Shown: in pieces, positions 8,464 to 14,889 of the stretch | Numbering within the stretch: position 1 is the stretch's first letter | Layout of the letters: every line of letters starts with the position of its first letter | Virus record (IMG/VR): IMGVR_UViG_3300010399_000085 | Location: 1-20,054 of that record | DNA length: 20,054 nt | From: a virus | Direction: 5' to 3' (one strand) | Made by a program: the position numbers and the translations under genes | Notes under the pieces: generated by a model | What the model was told of the DNA's origin: nothing | Databases searched by the model: none | Seen by the model: the letters and a program-made list of their open reading frames with translations, nothing else

Positions 8464-9146
8464 TTATTTCTTTTTTATCTTAGACCCGAGACGGCGTTTT
8501 ACCGCCTCCATGTCGATAACTTTTACCTTGTTCTCTGCGCTGTCCTTTTTATCAAAGCTCAGCTCTATCAAATCCTTTGGGTGCCTGATCTTGTCTTTCT
8601 TCGACCGGTGAGCATTCCCGAAATCGGCCCACATAATCCTCATCCGAGCCCACTCCATCTCCTCCCTTTCTTTGTCCCGGTCTATTTCCAGGTTCCTACG
8701 CTCCGTTAAAAGGCTCAAATCATACCAGGAACAGCGCCAGAACTTTTTCGAAGACAACCCCAGGTTAATGCGGGCATAATCGTACAAATCCTTTATTCCA
8801 AATGCCCCGCTGTTTCCTTCGGGGCTTGGCCGTTTTTTGGTAGGTACGAATCGATCGACTTAATGTAGATCTCCATCGCCTTCTCAAGGCCAATCGCCTC
8901 AATCCACTTGGAAACCATCGGAACGGTGACCTTCTTTTTGATTTCCCTGAACTCATTGTATGCGCGTGCGCCACCATAGAAATAACTCAGTACATGCCGG
9001 GAGCCATGGCCGGTCCCGATTTGCTGGAAGACTGCCAGGATCGGTAGTTGACTTTCCTCTTCTGTATAGGAAGAAGCAAGCATGCCAAATTCAAACCCAA
9101 TAGTCTCGCCATTGATCTCGACTTCAAAAACTCCACTTCCGATCAT
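8464..9146 (-). CDS. Tail assembly chaperone, -1 frameshift fusion (G-T type)
   Basis: Predicted 227-residue product made when ribosomes slip -1 at the heptamer A AAA AAC (8832-8838). The first 105 residues come from the upstream frame. Reading then continues at 8832 with RPSPEGNSGAFGIKDLYDYARINL and runs to the TAA at 8464. The frame is open throughout. The downstream frame has no ATG near its beginning, only a TTG at 8787, which fits access by frameshifting rather than separate initiation. The extension is rich in charged and aromatic residues (SKKFWRCSWYDLSLLTERR) and ends SKIKKK. This copies the gpG/gpGT arrangement of lambda and many siphoviruses, in which the extension recruits tail tube subunits to the tape measure. 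It lies directly between the tail tube and tape measure genes, as expected. Confidence 0.85.
8793..9146 (-). CDS. Tail assembly chaperone, unshifted form (G type)
   Basis: A 117-residue protein translated without frameshifting. It begins in an ATGA overlap with the stop of the tail tube gene. The N-terminal half is beta-rich (MIGSGVFEVEINGETIGFEF) and the rest helical (EFREIKKKVTVPMVSKWIEA). In gpG-like chaperones this short form is made in excess of the fusion and coats the tape measure before the tube polymerises. Its last 12 residues lie past the slippery site and are unique to this form. Assignment rests on gene order and the frameshift signal; sequence resemblance to known chaperones is low by eye. 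Confidence 0.85.
   Translation of the reverse strand: MIGSGVFEVEINGETIGFEFGMLASSYTEEESQLPILAVFQQIGTGHGSRHVLSYFYGGARAYNEFREIKKKVTVPMVSKWIEAIGLEKAMEIYIKSIDSYLPKNGQAPKETAGHLE
8832..8838 (-). promoter_or_regulatory. Programmed -1 ribosomal frameshift site AAAAAAC
   Basis: The minus strand reads CCA AAA AAC GGC in the zero frame of the upstream gene, with AAC as codon 105, giving the heptamer A AAA AAC of the X XXY YYZ type. Slippage by -1 enters the frame of the downstream ORF without meeting a stop. Location near the 3' end of the first chaperone gene is the standard position. A downstream stimulatory hairpin was not assigned. Confidence 0.85.
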
Positions 9147-9553
9147 GTGTTGTCTCCTTTTGTAATGGTTCCGGTGATTTGGAATGTTGCATCAAAGCTC
9201 ACATTGTCATTTACAGGCGACGAACCTCCGATGGTTGTGATATAGCAATCAGCTTCCAAGAAGAAATCACCAGTTACGTCAGTTGACCATCTGGCGGTAA
9301 ACTTGGTGCCGTTCAAAAACAGAGTCATCAAGTCTTCGATCTGATAAGCACCGTCAAACTTCCACAGACCGGAAACGCTGAACGTTCCGTCCGTGCCTCC
9401 TACCTTGTATTGCTTTGCACCGTTGTTGTCTTTACAGGTAGCTTCAATGATCTCCCTGGAGAAACTGAAAGAGGCCTCTGTCGTACAAACTATGGGGTCC
9501 CCATCCACGTAAAGAAGGAGAATGTTACCCTCTACTGTTCCTAATGTTGGCAT
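9143..9553 (-). CDS. Major tail tube protein
   Basis: A 136-residue protein forming the stacked rings of the tail tube. Features of the family are an N-terminal strand plus short helix (GNILLLYVDGDPIVCTTEAS), the segment FSREIIEATCKDNNGAKQYKVGG, a SFSFSRE-like strand near residue 28, and repeated beta-strands (TKFTARWSTD, FFLEADCYITTIGG, VSFDATFQITGTIT). This is the TP901-1-like tube layout in a short form. The leader CTTTTTAATCAAAATG is A/T-rich without a Shine-Dalgarno motif, typical of well-expressed Bacteroidota genes. It overlaps the small gene before it by 29 bases and the chaperone gene after it by four. Position between the tail terminator and the chaperone fits exactly. Confidence 0.88.
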   Translation of the reverse strand: MPTLGTVEGNILLLYVDGDPIVCTTEASFSFSREIIEATCKDNNGAKQYKVGGTDGTFSVSGLWKFDGAYQIEDLMTLFLNGTKFTARWSTDVTGDFFLEADCYITTIGGSSPVNDNVSFDATFQITGTITKGDNT

Positions 9554-9728
9554 TTTGATTAAAAAGGTTTGTTTTCATTTTCTTTGGGGGCATACCACCT
9601 TGATACGCCATAGCTATTCCATCTACAATCATTTTTTCAGCCTCTTTTCGTCTTCGGTTGAAAACTGCACCCATTGGCATCTTCTTTCCGGTGCGCATGA
9701 CATACGATTTTAGCAATCTGACCATCAT
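9525..9728 (-). CDS. Small basic protein between tail terminator and tube
   Basis: A 67-residue protein of unknown function, MMVRLLKSYVMRTGKKMPMG onward, very basic in its first half, with a helical middle (NRRRKEAEKMIVDGIAMAYQ) and a GGMPPKKMKT segment. The start at 9728 forms an ATGA overlap with the tail-terminator stop, the same coupling as in most genes here; the longer frame from 9767 would overlap that gene by over 40 bases and is less likely. Its last 29 bases overlap the start of the tail tube gene. Coupling and orderly composition support a real gene, and it may help the head-tail or tube joining step. Confidence 0.65.
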   Translation of the reverse strand: MMVRLLKSYVMRTGKKMPMGAVFNRRRKEAEKMIVDGIAMAYQGGMPPKKMKTNLFNQNANIRNSRG

Positions 9729-10135
9729 GGCGTGTGTCTGGCTGAATAAGTGTCGCGAAGAATACAAGTTTTATCTTCTGCGTAGTAGAGGTCTTCGCCG
9801 CTCCCTACATACCAAATTTTCTTTATGTCTACTCCTGCTGACGTACCCGTGTAATTTTCAATCACAGCGCGTATAGCCTTTAGGATGTCAAATGCCTTTT
9901 TATAAGTATCCGCGTAGGCGCAAACATCAAAAGTTGTTGTATCGCAATCGCTCTTGACATTCTTTGCGATGTTTCCCACCGCCGACGTCCTCCTGACGGT
10001 CACGTAAGGTCTATTTTCAGCCTGTTCAGCGAACAGAGGATAAACCTTTATCGCTGGCGGGTTCGTTCCTGCTGTCCCCACAAGGTTCTGCACCGTTGCA
10101 TCCGCCACCGCCAAAGCAATTACCCCGCTGATCAT
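9725..10135 (-). CDS. Tail terminator / completion protein, DUF3168-type
   Basis: A 136-residue protein fitting the DUF3168 (gp17/HK97 gp11-like) family that caps the tail tube and joins it to the head. The layout matches: an N-terminal helix (VIALAVADATVQNLVG), a YPLFAEQAENRPYVTVRR segment with proline-rich turn, a strand with a DTTTFDVCAYADTYKKAFD motif, a helix (ILKAIRAVIENY), and a final strand pair. The usual family length is about 120-140 residues. It has ATGA overlaps on both sides, follows the gp10-like gene and precedes the tail tube, the conserved order in HK97-like phages. Confidence 0.85.
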   Translation of the reverse strand: MISGVIALAVADATVQNLVGTAGTNPPAIKVYPLFAEQAENRPYVTVRRTSAVGNIAKNVKSDCDTTTFDVCAYADTYKKAFDILKAIRAVIENYTGTSAGVDIKKIWYVGSGEDLYYAEDKTCILRDTYSARHTP

Positions 10136-10578
10136 CGTACCGTTCGTTTCAGGTAAGCGATGGTTACCTTTGACAGTTCCGTTTTCTCTCTTTCCATGAC
10201 TTCGTTTTTGGTCTGGTCGAAAGCGGGCCTTTCATAAGGTCGCGCGGGCATTACCCCACGGTTCGCGCCTCTTCTGGTTCGTCTGGGCTTCGTTCCGTAC
10301 TCAGGCAAGTGAGCTGCGTAGCCTTTAAACCCACCTTTACGGCGAGGTCCTACGGATATTTCACCCAGTCGGCCTTGATTCTTGGATCCTGACTTCACTA
10401 TCCCAATGGATTCGGCCAGGTTTCCGGTTAAACCAACTGGCGCAAGCCTGTGTATCCGATCAACCAAAGGTCGCGCTGCATTCACGTTGGCTTTTTGCAT
10501 GAGCTTGTCCGTGAACTGGCGGGGAAGCCCTCGAAACGCCTCCTGTATCTCTTTCATGCCTAGTATCTTGACGCTCAT
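10132..10578 (-). CDS. HK97 gp10-like head-tail protein
   Basis: A 148-residue member of the HK97 gp10 / minor tail family that takes part in the neck between head and tail. It begins MSVKILGMKEIQEAFRGLPR with the helix typical of this family, followed by MQKANVNAARPLVDRIHRLAPVG, where the APVxTGxLxxSI pattern is present as APVGLTGNLAESIG. Then comes a YAAHLPEYGTKPRRTRRG segment and an ARPYERPAFDQTK motif near the C-terminus, both diagnostic of the family. It is highly basic. Both junctions are ATGA overlaps. Family assignment is firm. Confidence 0.9.
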   Translation of the reverse strand: MSVKILGMKEIQEAFRGLPRQFTDKLMQKANVNAARPLVDRIHRLAPVGLTGNLAESIGIVKSGSKNQGRLGEISVGPRRKGGFKGYAAHLPEYGTKPRRTRRGANRGVMPARPYERPAFDQTKNEVMEREKTELSKVTIAYLKRTVR

Positions 10579-10913
10579 ACCTCATCTAAAAGTTTAGCCT
10601 TTATTTCAATGGTCCCCTTTCTGTTCGGTTCTGTGATGGATTGAATATCATAGTACCGGGTATTATAAAGGACCCTCATTTTCTCCGTTATGCCGGCCTT
10701 ATACCGGACTTTGAAAATCGTGTTTCGTACTGGTGTGATCTGATCAGATTCAAAATTTTCTCTTCCTTTCTCTTCCTTCACTTCCGACCAGGCAGGGTAA
10801 AAATCAGTCCATCCAGTTGTTTCGTTCGCGTTGTATTCGTCAAGCGTCTCAATTGGGGCTTGAATCGTTATTCTCCGATCCATCAATCCAACTTCAAGGC
10901 TAGACCGTAACAT
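10575..10913 (-). CDS. Phage head-tail adaptor (H-T join type)
   Basis: A 112-residue protein of the Phage_H_T_join (SPP1 gp16-like) family, a stopper or adaptor ring placed under the connector. Family features are LMDRRITIQAPIETLDEYNA, the ETTGWTDFYPAWSEVKEEKG strand-turn, VRNTIFKVRYKAGITEKMRV and RYYDIQSITEPNRKGTIEIK. The true start may be the internal ATG at 10883 (MDRRITIQ), which would remove the 14-base overlap with the glycosyltransferase gene and give the usual N-terminus. It ends in an ATGA overlap with the gp10-like gene. Confidence 0.88.
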   Translation of the reverse strand: MLRSSLEVGLMDRRITIQAPIETLDEYNANETTGWTDFYPAWSEVKEEKGRENFESDQITPVRNTIFKVRYKAGITEKMRVLYNTRYYDIQSITEPNRKGTIEIKAKLLDEV

Positions 10914-11595
10914 GAATCAAGTTTTTTATGCCTTCTTTCTCTCCTTCACTCAGTCCTGACAGCGCTTTTTCGATGTCATACTCTTTGCCGATGTCGTAAC
11001 GGAATGGCCAGATGTTAGTCGGGCTCTTGATGTCGATCCCGACCGGCTCCGAGCACTTTATTTTTTTCTCCATCACTCCGCGCCGGCCAAAGAACAAATT
11101 TGAACTGCCATCAAGGCCTCTGTTTATGTTCGGGTTCCAGACGTTGGTTCCCCATCGCTCAAAAACACTTCTCTTCACAGCCCGACCCATGCCGAAACTG
11201 TCATTTGTCTGATACTCTCGGCAGTCTCCGGTCTCTGTGTTGATGTAGGCCACGTTATTGATACCGATCATTTCCCGGCCGATATGAGGAGCGATGTAAG
11301 AGAGATATTCGTCTTTCAAAACATCATCACTGCCCATTTCAACCGTGTAATCCCATTCGAATTCCATCGCCTGTCCAAGTCCAAAGTTTTTCTTCTCCCC
11401 AAGCGGCTGATTTTCATGGAAGCAATAGTTGATTCCATATTTGCTGCACAGCCCAGCCATGGATGCCTCCGAGATCACAGCAAAAGCTTCAATGTCAAAG
11501 AGCCGCGACTTTTTAAGTCGGTTGATTCCCATGAAGCAGATCTCCGTGATCTCGGGACGTTTCCAAACGGCGAGGAAGATCAAAAGCTTTGTCAT
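10900..11595 (-). CDS. GT-A-like glycosyltransferase in the connector cluster
   Basis: A 231-residue protein that resembles family-2-type GT-A glycosyltransferases, which use nucleotide sugars. Supporting motifs are an N-terminal strand followed by WKRPEIT (residues 5-17, like the usual TxxRP opening), LGEKKNFGL at 65-73, the DXD-like metal site GSDD at 88-91 at the end of a hydrophobic strand, FGMGRAVKRSVFE at 134-146, and a candidate acceptor-site Asp in NRGLDGSS (Asp162). There is no signal peptide or membrane segment, so it would act in the cytoplasm. It sits between the connector and the adaptor, coupled by an ATGA overlap at its start. Modification of virion proteins, of the host surface, or of DNA are possible roles; the position in the structural operon favours virion or late use. 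The enzyme class is likely, the substrate unknown. Confidence 0.72.
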   Translation of the reverse strand: MTKLLIFLAVWKRPEITEICFMGINRLKKSRLFDIEAFAVISEASMAGLCSKYGINYCFHENQPLGEKKNFGLGQAMEFEWDYTVEMGSDDVLKDEYLSYIAPHIGREMIGINNVAYINTETGDCREYQTNDSFGMGRAVKRSVFERWGTNVWNPNINRGLDGSSNLFFGRRGVMEKKIKCSEPVGIDIKSPTNIWPFRYDIGKEYDIEKALSGLSEGEKEGIKNLIHVTV

Positions 11596-12155
11596 CCCAG
11601 CATTTTGTAAGGAAACATTGACTGATGAGACCCCATCGACACTGTGCTCACGTTTCCCTCCACTTCATCCTGGCGACTTTCCAGTGAAGTGGTTGCTTGT
11701 TTGAGAATCGCCAGCTTAATTCCGTAGGGAAGATTCTGAATTCCATACCCTGCCGCGAACTCGATGACAACCGCGTCTTTCCGGTTATACAAATTAGGAA
11801 GCGGGGCAATGAACTTCACATCCAGATAATCATCCGGACCATTGTCAGTGATCTCATAATTATCTGCTGGCAAATCCTGTATAGCGTTGGCAATGTCGTA
11901 ATATTTTATAATGACCGTGGTTAAATCCACCGGAGTAATATCAAAAGATGTGTCTGAAAAACTACGGAACACGGCCCGCCAGGTGGATTTGAGTAACGTT
12001 CGACGGGTATACTGCGCGCATTGATCTGTTGCCGCGCTCAAGAACGTGTTTAAGCTAGAATCCTGACTTTGGTCATTATCCAGCTTGGCATGCTCTCGAA
12101 AGTCGGCCAATGTCACTACTTGCGGTTCCGTTATCGTTACCAAATTACTTGTCAT
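11592..12155 (-). CDS. Head-tail connector, gp6-like
   Basis: A 187-residue protein of the HK97 gp6 / YqbG-like connector family, whose ring sits below the portal. The opening TEPQVVTLADFREHAKLDND and the helix LNTFLSAATDQCAQYTRRTL are characteristic, followed by a strand-rich core (WRAVFRSFSD, VIIKYYDIANA) and a C-terminal segment (VVIEFAAGYGIQNLPYGIKL, then helix LAILKQATTSLE) with the FxAGYG pattern of the family. The start overlaps the previous 59-residue gene by 11 bases; the end overlaps the glycosyltransferase by four. Assignment is firm. Confidence 0.9.
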   Translation of the reverse strand: MTSNLVTITEPQVVTLADFREHAKLDNDQSQDSSLNTFLSAATDQCAQYTRRTLLKSTWRAVFRSFSDTSFDITPVDLTTVIIKYYDIANAIQDLPADNYEITDNGPDDYLDVKFIAPLPNLYNRKDAVVIEFAAGYGIQNLPYGIKLAILKQATTSLESRQDEVEGNVSTVSMGSHQSMFPYKMLG

Positions 12156-12324
12156 CTTTGACCCTCGCGGCGTTTAATGCGTCCGTTGCTTTTTTATCCT
12201 TTGTGTTCTCTCGGTGGATTACCGCATATCCTTGCTTGATCAAATCTTTGGCGAGCTCGATAGAAACATCGTAAGAATGCCCCTTTTCGAGGTCGCCAAA
12301 GTTTTCAATCAAGCGGACAATCAT
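12145..12324 (-). CDS. 59-residue protein, small domain similar to 12746-12961 product
   Basis: A short ORF reading MIVRLIENFGDLEKGHSYDV, then SIELAKDLIKQGYAVIHREN, then a charged tail. It begins in an ATGA overlap with the stop of the secreted-protein gene and ends 11 bases inside the connector start, so it fills the gap exactly. The segment YDVSIELAKDLIKQGYAVI aligns with FEVGKKTAKELEARGWVKL in the 71-residue protein on the other side of the secreted gene, both with the pattern aromatic-x-V, A-K-x-L and G-aromatic. Small domains of this type are frequent in phage head clusters. Function unknown; the basis is gene packing, similarity to its neighbour and coding-like composition. Confidence 0.72.
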   Translation of the reverse strand: MIVRLIENFGDLEKGHSYDVSIELAKDLIKQGYAVIHRENTKDKKATDALNAARVKDDK

Positions 12325-12749
12325 TTCGCCCGGAAAATGTAGGCTCTAAACGACGCTGCCATTGTACCCGTGCCGGTCCAACTCACTCGATAGTAAGTGA
12401 AAGGGCTACCGGTTAGAATGTAATGGTAGGTATTCGTCGCATCCGTGGCCGTAATAGTCGCCAGAGCCGTTTGCGTGCCTACCGTGTTGAGCGCTTTAAA
12501 GTTGGTGCCATCCAAAGACCCCTGGAGCGTAATTGTACCCCCGACCGTGCCGGAGATCTTCGTTACCGCGATCCAAATGGTTGTGGTGGTGGCTGGAGCT
12601 GCTGAAACCAACGGGCTTTGCATGTACTGCGTGGCCGTGTTTGTCACCGTGTCCGACGTTAAGTTATAAACGCTCAGGAAGTTGCCCACCTGGCATTGCG
12701 CGGCCGTGAAGGCTACCAACAGGCCCGCGAGTATGATAAGTTTTTTCAT
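12321..12749 (-). CDS. Secreted-type beta-rich protein in head cluster
   Basis: A 142-residue protein with a clear Sec signal peptide: MKK, hydrophobic core LIILAGLLVAF, then TAAQCQ, with probable cleavage after Ala17. The Cys at 19 is preceded by Gln, so it does not fit a lipobox. The mature part is Thr/Ala/Gly-rich and beta-strand-like (TTTTIWIAVTKISGTVGG, GSLDGTNFKALNTVG, YHYILTGSPFTYYRVSWTG), resembling small phage decoration or Ig-like domains. A signal peptide is unexpected in an intracellular assembly cluster, so the protein may act in the periplasm or at the cell surface rather than in the virion, perhaps as an exclusion or surface factor. Alternatively the hydrophobic N-terminus is retained. 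Both junctions are ATGA overlaps. Confidence 0.75.
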   Translation of the reverse strand: MKKLIILAGLLVAFTAAQCQVGNFLSVYNLTSDTVTNTATQYMQSPLVSAAPATTTTIWIAVTKISGTVGGTITLQGSLDGTNFKALNTVGTQTALATITATDATNTYHYILTGSPFTYYRVSWTGTGTMAASFRAYIFRAK

Positions 12750-12961
12750 TTTTTCAGTTTTACCCAGCCCCGAGCCTCAAGCTCTTTAGCCGTCTTTTTT
12801 CCTACTTCGAATTCTGCACCGGTTTCGTGGTACGGGTCACCGTCTTGAGAAATTACGGTCACCGAAACATCAATCATTGAGTCCTTTGAAATTTCGAATG
12901 CCTTTTCTTCGGGCTTTTCGACTTTCTCATCTTGAGGTGTTTCTGCTTTTGGTTTTGCCAT
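12746..12961 (-). CDS. 71-residue protein after the major capsid gene
   Basis: A small protein, strongly charged at the N-terminus (Lys/Glu/Pro-rich, residues 1-22) and with a compact C-terminal domain ending EVGKKTAKELEARGWVKLKK. The C-terminal pattern (V, AK-x-L, GW) is shared with the 59-residue gene at 12145-12324, suggesting duplication or a common fold. It starts 12 bases after the capsid gene and ends in an ATGA overlap with the secreted-protein gene. This position is often held by a head decoration or a gpFI-like assembly factor; that is a guess from place only. Confidence 0.68.
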   Translation of the reverse strand: MAKPKAETPQDEKVEKPEEKAFEISKDSMIDVSVTVISQDGDPYHETGAEFEVGKKTAKELEARGWVKLKK

Positions 12962-12973
12962 GGTGATTATTGA

Positions 12974-14257
12974 TTAGACAATTGCAATTGCAGTTTTGAT
13001 GTCGGCGATTTGCTCGTAAAGGAACCCAGCGGCGTGGTTGTCGCTGTGGAACGAATGGAAACGAGTCTCCGCGATGGCGGTCACCAAGTTTTTGGTGAAG
13101 TCGTCGTTCTCCCATCCGAAGGCGATTCTGAAATCCTTGTAAATCAAAGTTTTCAGGTAGTCCAACGCGATCACCATGATATCTCCTACAATTACGTTGT
13201 AGTCCTCGGTAATGAATGCACCGCCGCCAACAGGGCGAAGGTTCAGACCCAAATATTGGCCTTGGCTGATGGCTTTCGACATCTCCATGTTTGCCACGTC
13301 TACCGGGTTCATAAGAACCAGGATAGGGCCTTCAACATAGGCGGCGCGGAGCTGTGCTACAGCGGCACGAACGGCATCCCAGTTGTTCGGATTGGTGGTT
13401 TGCACACCGGTAAGCGTGTAGTCCACAGCGAACGAACGGATACCGGCCGGGTCCGTAGCGGAAGCGGCGGCGGCACCCATAAGGATGCTGTTGATATGGG
13501 CTTTGAGTTGATACTGGAGCTCGCCGGTGATAAGCGAAGTCATACCGTCCACATCATCCAAAAGCTCGGTGGCCACTTTCATGGACACGGCGGGCTTTTT
13601 GGCATTGGATTTCTCAACCTCCAAAGTGAATGACACGGGAGGCTTCGCGCTGCCCGGGGCCAGGAAGTCAGCGGCACCGGAGGCGGCAGGGACTTTCTTG
13701 TTCACCCATGGATACGTTTCCAGGGAGGTACGTCCTTTGGGCAACAGGTCCCACAGGGTGGGCTGAGTGCGTAAAAGATCGATCATCGGAGCGCCGTTCT
13801 GCAAAGCAGGGATCGCGCTGGTGGTGATGGTATTGGTCGCCGTGTTGGCTGGCGTCATAGGAGAGTTCGCGGCGCGAAATTCAACCTCGATCACCTGAAG
13901 GTCTTGCTTGCTGCGGCCTTCTTTGATTTTGGTGATGGCTTCCCGGTTGCTCTCCACCCATTTTGCCACGCTGGCGCGGACCGAAAGATCTTCGATCACA
14001 ATGGGGGCCGGGTTTGCGGCGGCACCTGCATTGGGCGCGCCGGCAACAGGTTTTGCGCCGGCTTTGTCGCGGGCTTCCTGGGCTTCAAGGTCTTTGATTT
14101 CGTCGGCCAGGTCGCCAAGCTGTTTTTGCAGATCGGCATACTTGGTCTTTTCTTCCGGAGTCCGGTTACGTTGTTCAGTTTCACATTTGTCAAAAATGGC
14201 CTTCATTTCGCCTTCTATTCTTGACCGCTCTTCGAGCAAGTGCTTCAGTCTTTTCAT
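12974..14257 (-). CDS. Major capsid protein, HK97 fold
   Basis: A 427-residue major capsid protein. Residues 1-65 form a charged coiled coil (LLEERSRIEGEMKAIFDKCE and similar), the scaffolding delta domain expected to be removed by the protease encoded just upstream. A flexible Ala/Pro/Gly linker follows (residues about 66-85). The mature HK97-like body begins near residue 110, with TITTSAIPALQNGAPMIDLL as the N-arm, a spine-helix region (LITGELQYQLKAHINSILMG) and the A-domain (WDAVRAAVAQLRAAYVEGPI, then ILVLMNPVDVANME). It ends with IAETRFHSFHSDNHAAGFLY, the usual close of the fold. The leader AAAATAAAATCATAAAACA is extremely A-rich without a Shine-Dalgarno motif. The start is in an ATGA overlap with the protease stop. 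Confidence 0.95.
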   Translation of the reverse strand: MKRLKHLLEERSRIEGEMKAIFDKCETEQRNRTPEEKTKYADLQKQLGDLADEIKDLEAQEARDKAGAKPVAGAPNAGAAANPAPIVIEDLSVRASVAKWVESNREAITKIKEGRSKQDLQVIEVEFRAANSPMTPANTATNTITTSAIPALQNGAPMIDLLRTQPTLWDLLPKGRTSLETYPWVNKKVPAASGAADFLAPGSAKPPVSFTLEVEKSNAKKPAVSMKVATELLDDVDGMTSLITGELQYQLKAHINSILMGAAAASATDPAGIRSFAVDYTLTGVQTTNPNNWDAVRAAVAQLRAAYVEGPILVLMNPVDVANMEMSKAISQGQYLGLNLRPVGGGAFITEDYNVIVGDIMVIALDYLKTLIYKDFRIAFGWENDDFTKNLVTAIAETRFHSFHSDNHAAGFLYEQIADIKTAIAIV

Positions 14258-14889
14258 TGTTTTATGATTTTATTTTTAACTAAATCTCGCTTCATGGCAT
14301 CAAGGTCCATTTCTGCTAAGTCTTTTGTGTTGTCCGGGTGCGTGGTCTCATAAGACCGCTTTGCAACCGTTGTATTTTGATAAGCCGGGTATGTCACCGG
14401 TGAGAAATCGTAAAGTCGTTTGATCCTGAGGACGGTGCGGTGTTCTTTACCGTTTCTGGTCTCCCAGCGATCGTCTTTCACCGAGAAAGCAAAGGAGCTC
14501 TGGGAAACATCCCCACGTTTGACCTTTTCCATCACGCGCACGTGATCAGGGTCATTGGGATTGTAGCGGATGGAGTATTTTGCGCCTGTCTTATCGATGG
14601 TCCAAGTCATCGTTCCAGAAGCCGTCCGGCCCAGCACCTGGTCGTCGTCGTGGTTGAACAATCCCCGTACGTCGTCGCCCATCACCTCAGAAAACGCTAG
14701 CGGGTCGATTTCCTCAGACATCCACCCAAGGTCAGCCACGTCTCCGAAAGTCGCGCCGTAGCCCTCAAAGAAAATATCTGTCCCTTCTGCACGAACCTCC
14801 ACCTTATTGGGTTGGGCGTAGCGCCGTTCCGCGCCATCGATCTTTTCGATATAGTCAAGCTTCATGGCCGTTGGTTTTATGGTGTCCAT
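14254..14889 (-). CDS. Prohead protease, HK97 family
   Basis: A 211-residue serine protease that trims the capsid scaffold domain before DNA packaging. Family motifs are FFEGYGATFGDVADLGWMSE at residues 40-60, EEIDPLAFSE, the catalytic His in GLFNHDDDQVLGR (His80), the nucleophile region GDVSQSSFAFS (Ser131 or Ser132), and YDFSPVTYPAY at 160-170. The first ATG (14889) lies 35 bases inside the portal gene with a TTAAATTGA leader; an internal ATG at 14865 would reduce the overlap to 11 bases. The end forms an ATGA overlap with the capsid gene. The portal-protease-capsid order is the classic HK97 one. Confidence 0.94.
   Translation of the reverse strand: MDTIKPTAMKLDYIEKIDGAERRYAQPNKVEVRAEGTDIFFEGYGATFGDVADLGWMSEEIDPLAFSEVMGDDVRGLFNHDDDQVLGRTASGTMTWTIDKTGAKYSIRYNPNDPDHVRVMEKVKRGDVSQSSFAFSVKDDRWETRNGKEHRTVLRIKRLYDFSPVTYPAYQNTTVAKRSYETTHPDNTKDLAEMDLDAMKRDLVKNKIIKQ

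Noticed and set aside
8464-8787. A separate gene for the chaperone extension starting at TTG 8787
   Set aside because: The frame is open upstream to a correctly phased slippery heptamer, so frameshift entry explains it better than a weak TTG start.
9525-9767. The longer 80-residue version of the small basic protein starting at 9767
   Set aside because: It would overlap the DUF3168 gene by over 40 bases, whereas the ATG at 9728 gives the ATGA overlap used throughout the cluster.
12321-12749. Lipoprotein interpretation of Cys19 in the signal-peptide protein
   Set aside because: The residue before Cys is Gln, which does not fit the lipobox; signal peptidase I cleavage after Ala17 fits better.
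13010-13633. A 207-codon plus-strand frame opposite the major capsid gene
   Set aside because: It lies wholly antisense to a certain HK97-fold capsid gene, has no recognisable domain and is explained by the codon bias of the capsid strand.
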